IMG/VR virus record: IMGVR_UViG_3300000101_000014
Coordinates: 1-62,025 of that record
Source: a virus
DNA length: 62,025 nucleotides
Strand: one strand, 5' to 3'
Below are positions 40,894 through 49,121 of the stretch, piece after piece; positions within the stretch are counted from its first letter, which is position 1, and every line of letters begins with the position of its first letter. Made by a program: the position numbers and the translations under genes. The notes under the pieces are model-generated. The model worked only from the letters and a program-made list of their open reading frames with translations. It ran no database searches and had not been told where the DNA came from.

Positions 40894-41357
40894 TATGATT
40901 TTCTCTCGATATACCATACTGTACCGGACGAACTGGTGTCAGTACGTACGTTGTATTTACTACCTACTGCTTTCTTAACAAGTCGACCATACAATCTCTC
41001 CCTTCCCTGTAAACTTTTATCCGTCTTACTTGTGCCGGGTTTCTTGGCAGCCGACAGATTCATGTACTTGGGATTTTCTATTCTTACGAAATCTTTTAAC
41101 AACTTAAAAACAGTTGCCATGATCTTTAATGCATCACCTTCACCCGTCATTCCTTGGTCTTTCTCATTACGTACAAAGTTTATTTCCCAATCGAGTTCGT
41201 CATAGTCATCAATATGATCATTCGCTTCCATGTCTACATTAACCTTTCCACCATCGTCAAGGTTAAACGTAGAGCGATACTCCCATTTCCCTGTCTTCTT
41301 CAATGTTGCAGGGTAAGTCCTATCTAATGATTCGTCTAGTTCTCTAAACGTTATCAT
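40893..41357 (-). CDS. Late protein with CTS-like N-terminus, 154 residues
   Basis: Starts MITFRELDESLDRTYPATLK. MITFRELDES carries a T4-like capsid-targeting pattern ending in LDE, a possible gp21 cleavage site. The remainder is soluble, with KPGTSKTDKSLQGRERLYGR and a final TDTSSSGTVWYIERKS. Function unknown. Confidence 0.65.
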   Translation of the reverse strand: MITFRELDESLDRTYPATLKKTGKWEYRSTFNLDDGGKVNVDMEANDHIDDYDELDWEINFVRNEKDQGMTGEGDALKIMATVFKLLKDFVRIENPKYMNLSAAKKPGTSKTDKSLQGRERLYGRLVKKAVGSKYNVRTDTSSSGTVWYIERKS

Positions 41358-41360
41358 TTC

Positions 41361-41597
41361 TTATTCATCCTCATCACCTTTTGCGTCCCAAAAGGATTTA
41401 CTTAATTCACCTTTGCTTGTATCACCAGTTTCACCAACTCTACGAACTTTAACATACATTAGGTGAACACCGCCACTGGCTGAGGTAAATGTTCTAATTC
41501 CAGATGCCGTTGTTCCGTTTGCAGCAATGCAATCTGCTGCCGTGGCTGCATTATCATATTCCCAATCGGGGTTATTTGGAATTGCTACCCATGCCAT
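41361..41597 (-). CDS. Conserved late phage protein, 78 residues
   Basis: MAWVAIPNNPDWEYDNAATA opening and KVRRVGETGDTSKGELSKSF later are strongly reminiscent of a conserved small protein of T4-like cyanophages. A small structural or accessory role is likely; not assigned. It ends 3 bases before the next gene. Confidence 0.72.
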   Translation of the reverse strand: MAWVAIPNNPDWEYDNAATAADCIAANGTTASGIRTFTSASGGVHLMYVKVRRVGETGDTSKGELSKSFWDAKGDEDE

Positions 41598-43339
41598 TAC
41601 TTTTGACTTCCTTTAATATCTTCGTTCGTCTTAGGTTGAGTCTTACGAGCGATCGCATTGGCACGTGCAATACGAGCGCGATCAAGGATACGATCGTGTT
41701 TCTTTGCATCCGTATCCTTCTCACGTGCGATCCTTTCACGTGCGCGATCAAGAGCATCTTCCTTGATCATTTGTTCCGCCATGGACGCAACTTTACCTAA
41801 CTCACGTGCATCAAAACCTGTGATGCCATATTTCCTCATGACCTGTTGTGCATGGTATGCTGCGCCATGTCTACCAGTCTTGTCCTTCTCCATCTCTTTC
41901 CGTACAAACTTTGCAATTTCTTTGTACTTTTTGGACTTGATTGTCTTCGCCAACCAGTGTTTGATCATTGATGGGGTAGACATTTCGTTGAGATCCTCGT
42001 ATGATTCAGGTAGGGTCGATTCATACTTTAACTCGGGATCAGGAGATTTGAATGCTTTCTTACGCATTATTGTTTTGTTAACAACTTCGAACTCACCGTT
42101 CTTCCAGTTGATCACTACAGGTAGGTTAAGGTCAGACTGCATGTCCTTGAGGATCGCTTCTTTGTTCGCGTTCTTCTTGATCTTTCTACCTTTGTTGTCT
42201 GCCATCTTCTTGAACAGACGTTGTAACTCTGCAACGGTGATTGCGGGTTTGTTTCTCTTATCATTCATACGATCTTTGAAGTGTCGAGTGAACTCGATAT
42301 CTACATCGAACTTATTGAGTAGACGATCTGCAAACTTCTCTAGATCGTTTAGTTCCTTCTGAGACACGTCTTCTTTGACTCCACGTCTCTTACGTAGTAG
42401 ATCTTGTGCACGGTTAATGCCAGGCGTCATCTTAACTGCCTTCTTAACTGCGGCGGGAGTACCTTCTTCGGGTTGTCTCTTGGTAGTTACCAATACACCC
42501 TTCTTGACAATCGGTGACTCTTCTACTAGTTCTACGTTCTCGATCCACTGACGGGATACACTACCCTCATCTAATGCAACGATAACATAGTTGGTACCTA
42601 GACGATGGATCTGTCCAGACTTACCACCTTTGATCTTTACGTTGTCACCCTCTACGAACAACTCACCCTCGATGTACTTCTCACGTGCCTCTGATACGGG
42701 TTCTAGACTTAATCTGTTCTTGAACTCTTTAGTCTCTTTGAGACCCATACCAGTACGCACATCATTGAACAACCTCTTTGCGTCACGGTTGGACATCGAT
42801 GTTGGTACACCCTGAGAGAACAACGTGAAGTCATTCTCTTTGGCATTCGCTCTCTGTTTGGAGGCAGACATACCTGTCAAACCTTCCGCATCAGGATCAC
42901 GATCACCAGACGAGATAATAGTAATCTTCTCGAAGTTATAGAATCCGTGACGACCCTTGACGTTGTTGTACTTCTTTAGGAGAGTTTCGAACTCTGTGAG
43001 ACGGTCTGCACCAACGACCATATTGATTTTGTTGAATCCTTCATTGTGCAACTTGACTGCAACATCAAAGACGGTACGAGAACCTTTGTCTGATATGATG
43101 CTCCGTGCATGTTTTGGAAACATTTTACGTACATGTTTAATCTTCTGGTCATAACTCAAAGGATTCTTTCTTGCATCCTGAGTCTGTGACAGGTAGATTT
43201 TGTAAGGGGATTTTCCTGACTTCGCGGACATGGTGTTCATTAACTTACCATGACCTGTCGTAGGAGGGTTCATTCGGCCATAAGTGAAGAATACTTCTCT
43301 TTCTTCTTCGACCAAATATTGTTTAAATGAGGGTAACAT
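41597..43339 (-). CDS. Cytidylyltransferase-like multi-domain late protein
   Basis: 580 residues. After MLPSFKQYLVEEER (CTS-like, with LVE site) comes a nucleotidyltransferase domain: FFTYGRMNPPTTGHGKLMNT with the GxxxPxxxGH signature and NMVVGADRLTEF. Beyond about 200 it is modular: EGDNVKIKGGKSGQIHRLGT, ELNDLEKFADRLLNKFDVDI with HFKDRMNDKRNKP, and a basic C-terminal region. It may adenylylate or cytidylylate a small molecule or be carried in the head. Close family known from T4-like phages as a cytidylyltransferase. Confidence 0.8.
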   Translation of the reverse strand: MLPSFKQYLVEEEREVFFTYGRMNPPTTGHGKLMNTMSAKSGKSPYKIYLSQTQDARKNPLSYDQKIKHVRKMFPKHARSIISDKGSRTVFDVAVKLHNEGFNKINMVVGADRLTEFETLLKKYNNVKGRHGFYNFEKITIISSGDRDPDAEGLTGMSASKQRANAKENDFTLFSQGVPTSMSNRDAKRLFNDVRTGMGLKETKEFKNRLSLEPVSEAREKYIEGELFVEGDNVKIKGGKSGQIHRLGTNYVIVALDEGSVSRQWIENVELVEESPIVKKGVLVTTKRQPEEGTPAAVKKAVKMTPGINRAQDLLRKRRGVKEDVSQKELNDLEKFADRLLNKFDVDIEFTRHFKDRMNDKRNKPAITVAELQRLFKKMADNKGRKIKKNANKEAILKDMQSDLNLPVVINWKNGEFEVVNKTIMRKKAFKSPDPELKYESTLPESYEDLNEMSTPSMIKHWLAKTIKSKKYKEIAKFVRKEMEKDKTGRHGAAYHAQQVMRKYGITGFDARELGKVASMAEQMIKEDALDRARERIAREKDTDAKKHDRILDRARIARANAIARKTQPKTNEDIKGSQK

Positions 43340-43821
43340 TATGATTTTCTATCCTTATCACTTTGACGAACTGAAGGTAACAACTTACGTGCAATCGCAG
43401 TTACGCGAGAACCCATCTTCTTGACTCGTTTTTCAATTTCTCCACGGCGTTGAGGAGTGAGGTCACCACGACCGGCATCCTTACTGAACTTTTTGAATAG
43501 TTGATTACGTGCTTGTTTAGTCGCACGTTTCATGAGAGTGTCTTTGGTTGCAGACTTCTGCATTGCTCTCTTACGTGACATCTTGAGTCTAGACTTGTTG
43601 CGTTTCATCGCACGTGCAAGTGCACGTCTGCCTTGGAAACTCAAGACTTCGTTTTGTTCAGAGTCTTCCGCCCAGAAGGGATCTTTACTTTCCTCAGTAT
43701 CCTGTTTTTTACGCTTCTTAGCGTTCTTGGATATCTGACCGTCCATGCCCGGCGTATAGTCTACTGTCAAAAAATCTTTGAAATTAAGTGGTTTGGCCAC
43801 TTTGTCCTCCGTCTCTACCAT
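43339..43821 (-). CDS. Highly basic late protein, 160 residues
   Basis: The N-terminal part PLNFKDFLTVDYTPG resembles the F-x-x-F-L capsid-targeting pattern. The rest is Lys/Arg-rich helices (ALARAMKRNKSRLKMSRKRA, RGEIEKRVKKMGSRVTAIAR), as in a DNA-binding or internal head protein family known from T4-like marine phages. It lies 68 bases after a late promoter. Confidence 0.75.
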   Translation of the reverse strand: MVETEDKVAKPLNFKDFLTVDYTPGMDGQISKNAKKRKKQDTEESKDPFWAEDSEQNEVLSFQGRRALARAMKRNKSRLKMSRKRAMQKSATKDTLMKRATKQARNQLFKKFSKDAGRGDLTPQRRGEIEKRVKKMGSRVTAIARKLLPSVRQSDKDRKS

Positions 43822-43888
43822 TGGTTAAAAATATAAAGTGGGATAAGTCTAAGACAAATACCCCTTTCACTAACTGAGTTTGTAGTAT

Positions 43889-43896
43889 TATTTATA
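43889..43896 (-). promoter_or_regulatory. T4-type late promoter
   Basis: TATAAATA on the minus strand, 68 bases upstream of the 43821 start, in the 92-base gap after the 43914-45293 gene. Exact consensus. Confidence 0.78.
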
Positions 43897-43913
43897 CAAC
43901 TTCTAATCTTGAA

Positions 43914-45293
43914 TCAATACAACTTTGCGAATGGGCCAAACAAATCTCCTTTTTTCTGTGCGAGATACCCCAAATCGGTTAGTGCATTGTTCATCTGATT
44001 CTGGTTTGTTATTGAAAATATTTCATTCAGTATATCGATCTGCATCAACTTACTTAACGCAACATCTGCTTTCCCCTTATCAAACACGATAGTCATATTA
44101 GCAACGAACTGATCTACAGTGTTAATCTCAAAGTCAACCTTTCTGGTGGCTTGGAGTTTTTTGAATCGTTGGGTATGCGTATCGATGTCATCCAGAAACT
44201 CTTGAGTGGTGGTTGGATAGTTTCTCCAACGTCTCCATCTCTGACTCTCCAGTCCTTGTCTCTGAAACAATGCGGATGCCATATCTAGTGGAACCTTACC
44301 GAGTCGTGCCGACTGTGCACTGATATCAGTTCCTTCTATCTTGAGGTTTGCCTTACCCGCTTCGTTTTGTCGGATCTGGAACTTGATCTCTTGTTTGGAG
44401 GATCCAATGAACACCAGAGAATCTGTTTTACGGAAGTTGTTTCCTTGGAGATTGAGGGTACAGTCTGCCTTTTGGAACCGGAAGAGATACTCGTCACCGT
44501 CAAACACATCCTGAGAGTCTAGGTTTACTAGTTCCCACTTCGCTTCCTTTCCGGACATCAACTTTAGGGAGATACCAACCACCTGTCTGCGTTTAAACAT
44601 CGCACGGAGGATTGTATTGAACTCCTGTAAGGATGTGCTGTTGTCTCGGATCTTAGAGTCTAATTCTCTCTTGACCCTTTCTAGATCAGACACTAACCAT
44701 ACGTCCGCAGGGTTCCATGTGTCCTTCTTGGAGATCTTATACAACTTCTGACAGGTCTCAGTGATGTAATCCATGAACCCACCGTCACGTGAGTAGTGAC
44801 TGTATGACGTTTGTCCCACCTCACGATAAGTTGTCAATTGTTGTTGAAAGATTGTATCTTCCCAAGTCTCGTTCATCTCAGGATAGATCTCTAGTAGTTG
44901 ATCGCGGTACAACTGGTAGAATTGTTTCTGGTTTTGGTAACCGTTGTTCTCAATACTCTTTTGTATTGCAAACAAAGATGCGTTCTCTTGCATCGCAGTG
45001 GTCTTTGCATTAGAACCACCACCACCGGTGAATTGACTCTTCTCTATCTCAGACCATTTGTAACCATTGAACAACGGTACAAACTGTGCGGATACTTTCA
45101 GAGTGGTTCCTATGGTTCCCTCATTCTTTTGTTTAACTGCTTGTAGAAACTCCTTGACAGTAGGAGACTCCACGATCACTTGATTCGATCGATCGGTCAT
45201 TAGGAGTGGTTTTCCATTTGCAATAATATCCGCAACCTTACCGATGTAAGGTTTCTCGAACGTTATATATTTTCCACCAGCTAGTCCAGCCAT
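43914..45293 (-). CDS. Unrecognised late protein, 459 residues
   Basis: Starts MAGLAGGKYITFEKPYIGKV, ribosome binding site GAGGG. It is soluble and has no known fold that I recognise. A Gly run (FTGGGGSNAKTTAM) lies near 90. Charged helical segments and Gln-rich stretches occur (KSIENNGYQNQKQFYQLYRD). It lies directly downstream of an exact late promoter and a terminator, so it is its own transcription unit; the size and late timing suit a virion or packaging protein. Confidence 0.75.
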   Translation of the reverse strand: MAGLAGGKYITFEKPYIGKVADIIANGKPLLMTDRSNQVIVESPTVKEFLQAVKQKNEGTIGTTLKVSAQFVPLFNGYKWSEIEKSQFTGGGGSNAKTTAMQENASLFAIQKSIENNGYQNQKQFYQLYRDQLLEIYPEMNETWEDTIFQQQLTTYREVGQTSYSHYSRDGGFMDYITETCQKLYKISKKDTWNPADVWLVSDLERVKRELDSKIRDNSTSLQEFNTILRAMFKRRQVVGISLKLMSGKEAKWELVNLDSQDVFDGDEYLFRFQKADCTLNLQGNNFRKTDSLVFIGSSKQEIKFQIRQNEAGKANLKIEGTDISAQSARLGKVPLDMASALFQRQGLESQRWRRWRNYPTTTQEFLDDIDTHTQRFKKLQATRKVDFEINTVDQFVANMTIVFDKGKADVALSKLMQIDILNEIFSITNQNQMNNALTDLGYLAQKKGDLFGPFAKLY

Positions 45294-45317
45294 GCGTATT
45301 CCCTCTTTGGTAGTTAC

Positions 45318-45325
45318 TATTTATA
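45318..45325 (-). promoter_or_regulatory. T4-type late promoter
   Basis: TATAAATA on the minus strand, 25 bases before the ATG at 45293 and 14 bases past the terminator U-tract. It marks the boundary between the early-gene region upstream and the late block. Confidence 0.82.
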
Positions 45326-45338
45326 AGGAATTGTACGC

Positions 45339-45364
45339 AAAAAAAAGGACGCTGTCAAGCGTCC
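45339..45364 (-). terminator. Rho-independent terminator
   Basis: Minus strand hairpin GGACGCT-TGAC-AGCGTCC (perfect 7-bp stem, 4-base loop, 45347-45364), followed by eight U (45339-45346). It ends transcription of the early block at 45.4 kb and upwards. Confidence 0.93.
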
Positions 45365-45376
45365 GAAGAGAGAGAA

Positions 45377-45446
45377 TGGAGCGGAGAGTAGGAGTTTCAC
45401 CTACCTTCTTTGGGGGGAACCCATAGACCCAATAACTGGCCTCCGC
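45377..45446 (-). ncRNA. tRNA-like RNA element in a 3' untranslated region
   Basis: A 70-base minus-strand element. Ends pair as an acceptor-like 7-bp stem (GCGGAGG with TCTCCGC, one G-U), with a single T then CCA at the 3' end. A perfect 5-bp T-arm-like hairpin GTAGG-TGAAACT-CCTAC abuts the acceptor exactly as in tRNA. But the T-loop lacks TTC, and the 35-base middle does not fold into normal D and anticodon arms. So it is either a decayed tRNA or a tRNA mimic. It lies 2 bases after a gene and 12 before the terminator hairpin. Confidence 0.4.
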
Positions 45447-45447
45447 A

Positions 45448-45981
45448 TTATTTGGTGGTTAACAATGTAACAAAGTTGGCATAGTCGTCACGTGCTTGAT
45501 CAGTACACAGATCATTCCAGACGTAACTTGCGTCCATAACTTCTAACAACTGTATCGCTTCAACCTTCCATGTTGACCAGAAATCCTTATCGTGTTCTCT
45601 GATACTAGGTGCGTTGTGCATCAAGTCACAGATCTTAACCATACGTAGTTCAGGGGGTGCAGAAGCCAACCTCGCACGATCCAATTCTTTACGTTTAGCG
45701 CGGTTACCGACAAACTCAGGAGGTTTAGTCAGGTACCATACGTACTCTGCAACCTTATCACCAAACTTTTGTTGGATCTCTTCTTGAGTAACATCGGTGT
45801 CTTCTACAGTGTCATGAAGATAGGCAGAGAACACCAAGTCAGGGGTGGGTTCCTTCATTGAAATGAAAACGTTTTCTGCAACTGCGAAACAATGTTCGAC
45901 ATAAGGTTCACCAGTGTACTTTCGCACTTGTCCTTCATGTGCATGAATGGTGAACATCTTAATCTCTTCTAAACTAACCAT
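45448..45981 (-). CDS. Small alarmone hydrolase-like HD protein (MESH1/SpoT type)
   Basis: 177 residues, the size of MESH1. RKYTGEPYVEHCF supplies His30, AYLHDTVEDTDVTQEEI supplies His56-Asp57 (the HD pair), and KICDLMHN supplies Asp119 and Asn123: the Mn(II)-binding set of the (p)ppGpp hydrolase domain. No synthetase domain is present. It could lower host alarmone during infection. It starts 8 nt inside the upstream gene behind GGAG. Confidence 0.88.
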   Translation of the reverse strand: MVSLEEIKMFTIHAHEGQVRKYTGEPYVEHCFAVAENVFISMKEPTPDLVFSAYLHDTVEDTDVTQEEIQQKFGDKVAEYVWYLTKPPEFVGNRAKRKELDRARLASAPPELRMVKICDLMHNAPSIREHDKDFWSTWKVEAIQLLEVMDASYVWNDLCTDQARDDYANFVTLLTTK

Positions 45982-46348
45982 AGATACTCCGTGAAAATAA
46001 CACCTGACCGTTTTCGTAACCTCGAACCGGTCGTCCGTTTTGGGTAATCACCGCAGTGAGATCCCGATTACTATTAACATTATAATCTAATTCGTAGTCC
46101 ATGGCAACAGCTGCCGCCTTATAATTGTTAAAGTTTTTAACATGAACAACACCATCGGAACGTTGGAAGTGCAACTGAAATCGTTTCAACTCCTCTTCCT
46201 CAGTTGCATACTGGTAGTAGTCAGTCGCGAGTTCAGAACAGAGATCGAGGGTGACACGTTTGACACGTCTCTCCCCAGTCTCGTCAAGGATATACCGGCG
46301 AACTTCTGCCGGTATTTGGTCGTAGGAGTTGTAAGTAACTTCTTCCAT
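45974..46348 (-). CDS. Hypothetical 124-residue protein
   Basis: Starts MEEVTYNSYDQIPAEVRRYI, coupled by TAATG to the DUF932 gene, overlapping the alarmone hydrolase gene by 8 nt. Contains GERRVKRVTLDLCSELATDY and a C-terminal RPVRGYENGQVLFSRSIYG. The first part could be helix-turn-helix-like; unassigned. Confidence 0.6.
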   Translation of the reverse strand: MEEVTYNSYDQIPAEVRRYILDETGERRVKRVTLDLCSELATDYYQYATEEEELKRFQLHFQRSDGVVHVKNFNNYKAAAVAMDYELDYNVNSNRDLTAVITQNGRPVRGYENGQVLFSRSIYG

Positions 46349-47313
46349 TATGCTACCTCCGCCATTTCTAGTGCGAGGTTCATCGCCTTGAGTTTCTTCG
46401 CTTGGTTTGAACCGAACCATGCAGACTGCATACGAGTGTCGTTTGAACGTCCCAACTCGTGGTCAGTCATGTAAGTTACAGCGTTCACTGCGTTCCACCA
46501 TGAACCCATCGCCATCTCTGCGCCAGGTTGTGTCTCCAGTACATCGAACGTACGTTGTGCAGAACGAGACAGGTCAATGTAATCCATAACCGACTTCTCT
46601 TTCGCAGGGAAGATTGCGTTGAAGTACTGAATCAGATCTTCTGCCTTAGTCTTCTTCTTTGCGAGGAATCGTGCAGCTTCTTTGTACTGGTCAAACTTCT
46701 CGTGGGCGATACCCAACTGATCTTTGACCAACTGTGGATCAAACGCACGGCGGTGGTTAAGTGCAACTTCGTTCTTTGCGTTCGCACTAAGTGACATAGT
46801 CAAAGTGTTGTTACACACTACACGGATCGGAGTGAACCGTACGTTGATTGACTTACCGTACTGGTGAGGGTTAGAGAACAGAAGGTAGGAATCTACCTGA
46901 TCTTCACCCAACACGTTGAACGACTCGTTAACCTTCGCAAGTGCCCATACCATCTGACCACCCTTCAAAGAACCCGCAGTGTGCATTTCCATGTCACCTG
47001 CAAGGCAGTACTCGTTGAAGAACTCAAACGCTTCGTGGTTCTGGACTGGATTCCAACCCTCACCCACAGACGGGGCAAGAACCTTGTTGTCAGTCGAACG
47101 AATCAACGCAGAAGTACCGGTGGCGATCAGATCGTCATCAGCAGGAGCTGCGTATGTTGGAACCTTTTTGACTTCCCAGTCACAACCTGCCTTCTCCATC
47201 ATTTGACGGGGAGACAGATCAGCAGGAACACGTTCACCTAGACCATGCCAAGGCACCTCACCAACGTATGCCATTTGCGCTTGACCGTTTACCATTTCAA
47301 TTTCATGACTCAT
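46348..47313 (-). CDS. DUF932 phage/plasmid-like protein
   Basis: 321 residues. GEVPWHGLGERVPADLSPRQ, LAPSVGEGWNPVQNHEAFEF, SGSLKGGQMVWALAKV-type segment (TAGSLKGGQMVWALAKVNES) and TPIRVVCNNTLTMSLS are diagnostic of DUF932, widespread on plasmids and phages, role unknown. First gene after the promoter at 47351-47379, with good ribosome binding site AAGGAAG. Confidence 0.9.
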   Translation of the reverse strand: MSHEIEMVNGQAQMAYVGEVPWHGLGERVPADLSPRQMMEKAGCDWEVKKVPTYAAPADDDLIATGTSALIRSTDNKVLAPSVGEGWNPVQNHEAFEFFNEYCLAGDMEMHTAGSLKGGQMVWALAKVNESFNVLGEDQVDSYLLFSNPHQYGKSINVRFTPIRVVCNNTLTMSLSANAKNEVALNHRRAFDPQLVKDQLGIAHEKFDQYKEAARFLAKKKTKAEDLIQYFNAIFPAKEKSVMDYIDLSRSAQRTFDVLETQPGAEMAMGSWWNAVNAVTYMTDHELGRSNDTRMQSAWFGSNQAKKLKAMNLALEMAEVA

Positions 47314-47350
47314 AATTTTCTTCCTTTCTCTCAGTGTTTAATATGTGTAT

Positions 47351-47379
47351 ATTATACAACGTTTTCATAATAAAGGCAA
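47351..47379 (-). promoter_or_regulatory. Sigma70-like early promoter
   Basis: Minus strand TTGCCT (47374-47379), 17-base spacer with TATGAAAACG, -10 TATAAT (47351-47356). The tract TTCCAAAATGTTCTAAG lies upstream of the -35, as also before the 54604-54632 promoter. Confidence 0.85.
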
Positions 47380-47409
47380 CAACTTTCTTAGAACATTTTG
47401 GAATAAAAA

Positions 47410-47697
47410 TCAGGACGGTAATACCAAACCTGATACCACCTGACGATATTCTTTTGCGACCTCTGCCGCAGTCTTCACCACGAAAGGTACCGCAGACTTA
47501 TTGAACTTAACTCGTTTCGGATCTTTCTCACCACTCATACAAACCGCAGGCAAGAATGCGTACTGACCTTGCTGTTGTGCAGGCATCAACAAACGAGGGT
47601 CTTCTATAAGATATGAATCAGATGCCTCATCATGGAACTTACCTACAAACTCACCCGTGAGGGTACATACTGATACAATTTCACCTTTCTCGAACAT
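47410..47697 (-). CDS. Hypothetical 95-residue protein
   Basis: Begins MFEKGEIVSVCTLTGEFVGK, likely a small beta-rich fold (DSYLIEDPRLLMPAQQQGQY) with AEVAKEYRQVVSGLVLPS at the end. SD AAAGGAA precedes the ATG. Function unknown. Confidence 0.6.
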   Translation of the reverse strand: MFEKGEIVSVCTLTGEFVGKFHDEASDSYLIEDPRLLMPAQQQGQYAFLPAVCMSGEKDPKRVKFNKSAVPFVVKTAAEVAKEYRQVVSGLVLPS

Positions 47698-47730
47698 TAC
47701 AATTTCCTTTGAATTAAAACATTATATAGA

Positions 47731-48399
47731 CTATCTTTTCAGCAGTGCTCTACCTGCCTCAAAGAAGTCACGTTGTTCACGCATTTTCTCCATGCGATCC
47801 TTTGATGCAACCCACTTATCGAACGTCAGGGGTTGACGTGGTTCCCCACAGGCGAGTTTACGTCTCTTAAACTCTCGCTTGAGAACCTTCTTTTCTTTAG
47901 TACCCATGAAGGCACCGACCAACTCAAGAACACACTGACGGAAAGAACGTCCGTGATGCATGTTACCCAAACAGTGAGCCATCTCATGGAGTAGAATGTA
48001 TTTGTTCATACCAGTGATCTGGCACAACGTGATAGTACGCCCGTCAGTGAAACCTGAAAGGGACTTGTTACGACTGTTCATGCCAACAATACTTGGAGTC
48101 GCGTTGAAGATCTGACCCACGTCATTCTCGACAGAGTCTTGCCACAACTTAGACCACTTCTTTGTTTTGTAAACACGTTTCGCAAACTTGTTCGCTTCTT
48201 CTATAGACTCGAACTCAGGGATATTGCACTCAGTCATGAAACTGTGTTCAGAGGCATAAGTCTTTTTACGTTCAGAATCACGGTAGGAACGAGAGTCCCC
48301 ACCCTTGTTTTGATTCGCACGGTGCTTCACCAGATACGTATTGTACTTGTGTTCTAGTGAATCGTAAACGGGGTGTTTAAAGAAATTATAGTCCGGCAT
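47731..48399 (-). CDS. Zinc-metalloprotease-like protein
   Basis: 222 residues. HEMAHCLGNMH matches HExxHxxGxxH of zincins (three His plus Glu). Upstream basic region and GRTITLCQITGMNKYILLHE give a short core, SprT/WLM-like. Probably an intracellular protease; substrate unknown. The start at 48399 is chosen because GGAGG lies 5 bases before it. Confidence 0.75.
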   Translation of the reverse strand: MPDYNFFKHPVYDSLEHKYNTYLVKHRANQNKGGDSRSYRDSERKKTYASEHSFMTECNIPEFESIEEANKFAKRVYKTKKWSKLWQDSVENDVGQIFNATPSIVGMNSRNKSLSGFTDGRTITLCQITGMNKYILLHEMAHCLGNMHHGRSFRQCVLELVGAFMGTKEKKVLKREFKRRKLACGEPRQPLTFDKWVASKDRMEKMREQRDFFEAGRALLKR

Positions 48400-48589
48400 G
48401 GTCACCTCCAGTCATTCCGACCCAAGCGTACGCAGGGTTTTTACAGAACATTCCGATCTCATCGAAACCTAGGATACAGAATCCTTCAGCAGGATCGGTA
48501 CCAACTTCGTACTCGACTAACTCATAACCGGTACGGAACTGGCGAACAGTGGTAATATCAACAGGGATCACTTCAAACTCTTCAATCAT
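48386..48589 (-). CDS. Hypothetical 67-residue protein
   Basis: Starts MIEEFEVIPVDITTVRQFRT, acidic, with GFCILGFDEIGMFCKNPAYA. First gene after the promoter at 48620-48648. It overlaps the metalloprotease gene. No family known. Confidence 0.6.
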   Translation of the reverse strand: MIEEFEVIPVDITTVRQFRTGYELVEYEVGTDPAEGFCILGFDEIGMFCKNPAYAWVGMTGGDHAGL

Positions 48590-48619
48590 TAACTTACTCT
48601 CTCATCACAATAGGGTACT

Positions 48620-48648
48620 ATTATCTCATATCTGGCGGCTAATGGCAC
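48620..48648 (-). promoter_or_regulatory. Sigma70-like early promoter
   Basis: Minus strand GTGCCA (48643-48648), 17-base spacer, -10 GATAAT (48620-48625), then the leader AGTACCCTATTGTGATGAGA shared with other early promoters. The -35 is the weakest in the family. Confidence 0.65.
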
Positions 48649-48681
48649 GTTTTATTTTGAAAATAAACCGGTATTTTGTCA

Positions 48682-48849
48682 CTAATCTCGACCCAAATGA
48701 GGAAACCGGTCACGTGCCTCTTGCATGGATAAGACCTCCCAGTCCTCGATATCAGTGCGGAACATCTGAAGTCGACTCAACCATTCATATAGATTGGGCA
48801 ACATGTCAGATCGCATCACACGACCTCTGGCGTCTATTACGATACCCAT
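48682..48849 (-). CDS. Hypothetical 55-residue protein
   Basis: MGIVIDARGRVMRSDMLPNL opening; amphipathic helix then DWEVLSMQEARDRFPHLGRD. It is coupled by TAATG to 48849-49121. Function unknown. Confidence 0.55.
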   Translation of the reverse strand: MGIVIDARGRVMRSDMLPNLYEWLSRLQMFRTDIEDWEVLSMQEARDRFPHLGRD

Positions 48850-49121
48850 TATGAGTACCTCACGTTCTTTTTCAAAGACCACTTCTCGATGACGGGGTTA
48901 CCGTATTCATCTTCGTCAGTCACAATGTAAGCAACGGTCTTTTTGACATTGGCATAACGGTAACCTTGATCACCGACAGAACCAACCCAGACCCTATGGG
49001 GGTAACAACACCAGTCTTCACACCCTTCTTTTCTGTCAGGATTCTCAGAGTATTCAAAGTAGTTACCCACTTCTTTCTCAGTGAAACATCCAACAGGATT
49101 CTTTGCATGAGTGTAGTACAT
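48849..49121 (-). CDS. Hypothetical 90-residue Cys/Trp-rich protein
   Basis: Starts MYYTHAKNPVGCFTEKEVGN; contains ENPDRKEGCEDWCCYPHRVW, with four Cys near each other, perhaps a metal-binding knuckle. Coupled to 49121-49369 by a 1-nt overlap. No family recognised. Confidence 0.6.
   Translation of the reverse strand: MYYTHAKNPVGCFTEKEVGNYFEYSENPDRKEGCEDWCCYPHRVWVGSVGDQGYRYANVKKTVAYIVTDEDEYGNPVIEKWSLKKNVRYS

Noticed and set aside
41658-42362. Long plus-strand reading frame
   Set aside because: It lies opposite the cytidylyltransferase-like gene, has a Ser/Arg/Phe-rich composition typical of antisense frames and no ribosome binding site or motif.
45377-45446. Ordinary tRNA gene
   Set aside because: The acceptor stem, T-arm-like stem and CCA are present, but the T-loop lacks TTC and no anticodon arm with a 7-base loop can be drawn in the 35-base centre. 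Kept only as a tRNA-like element.
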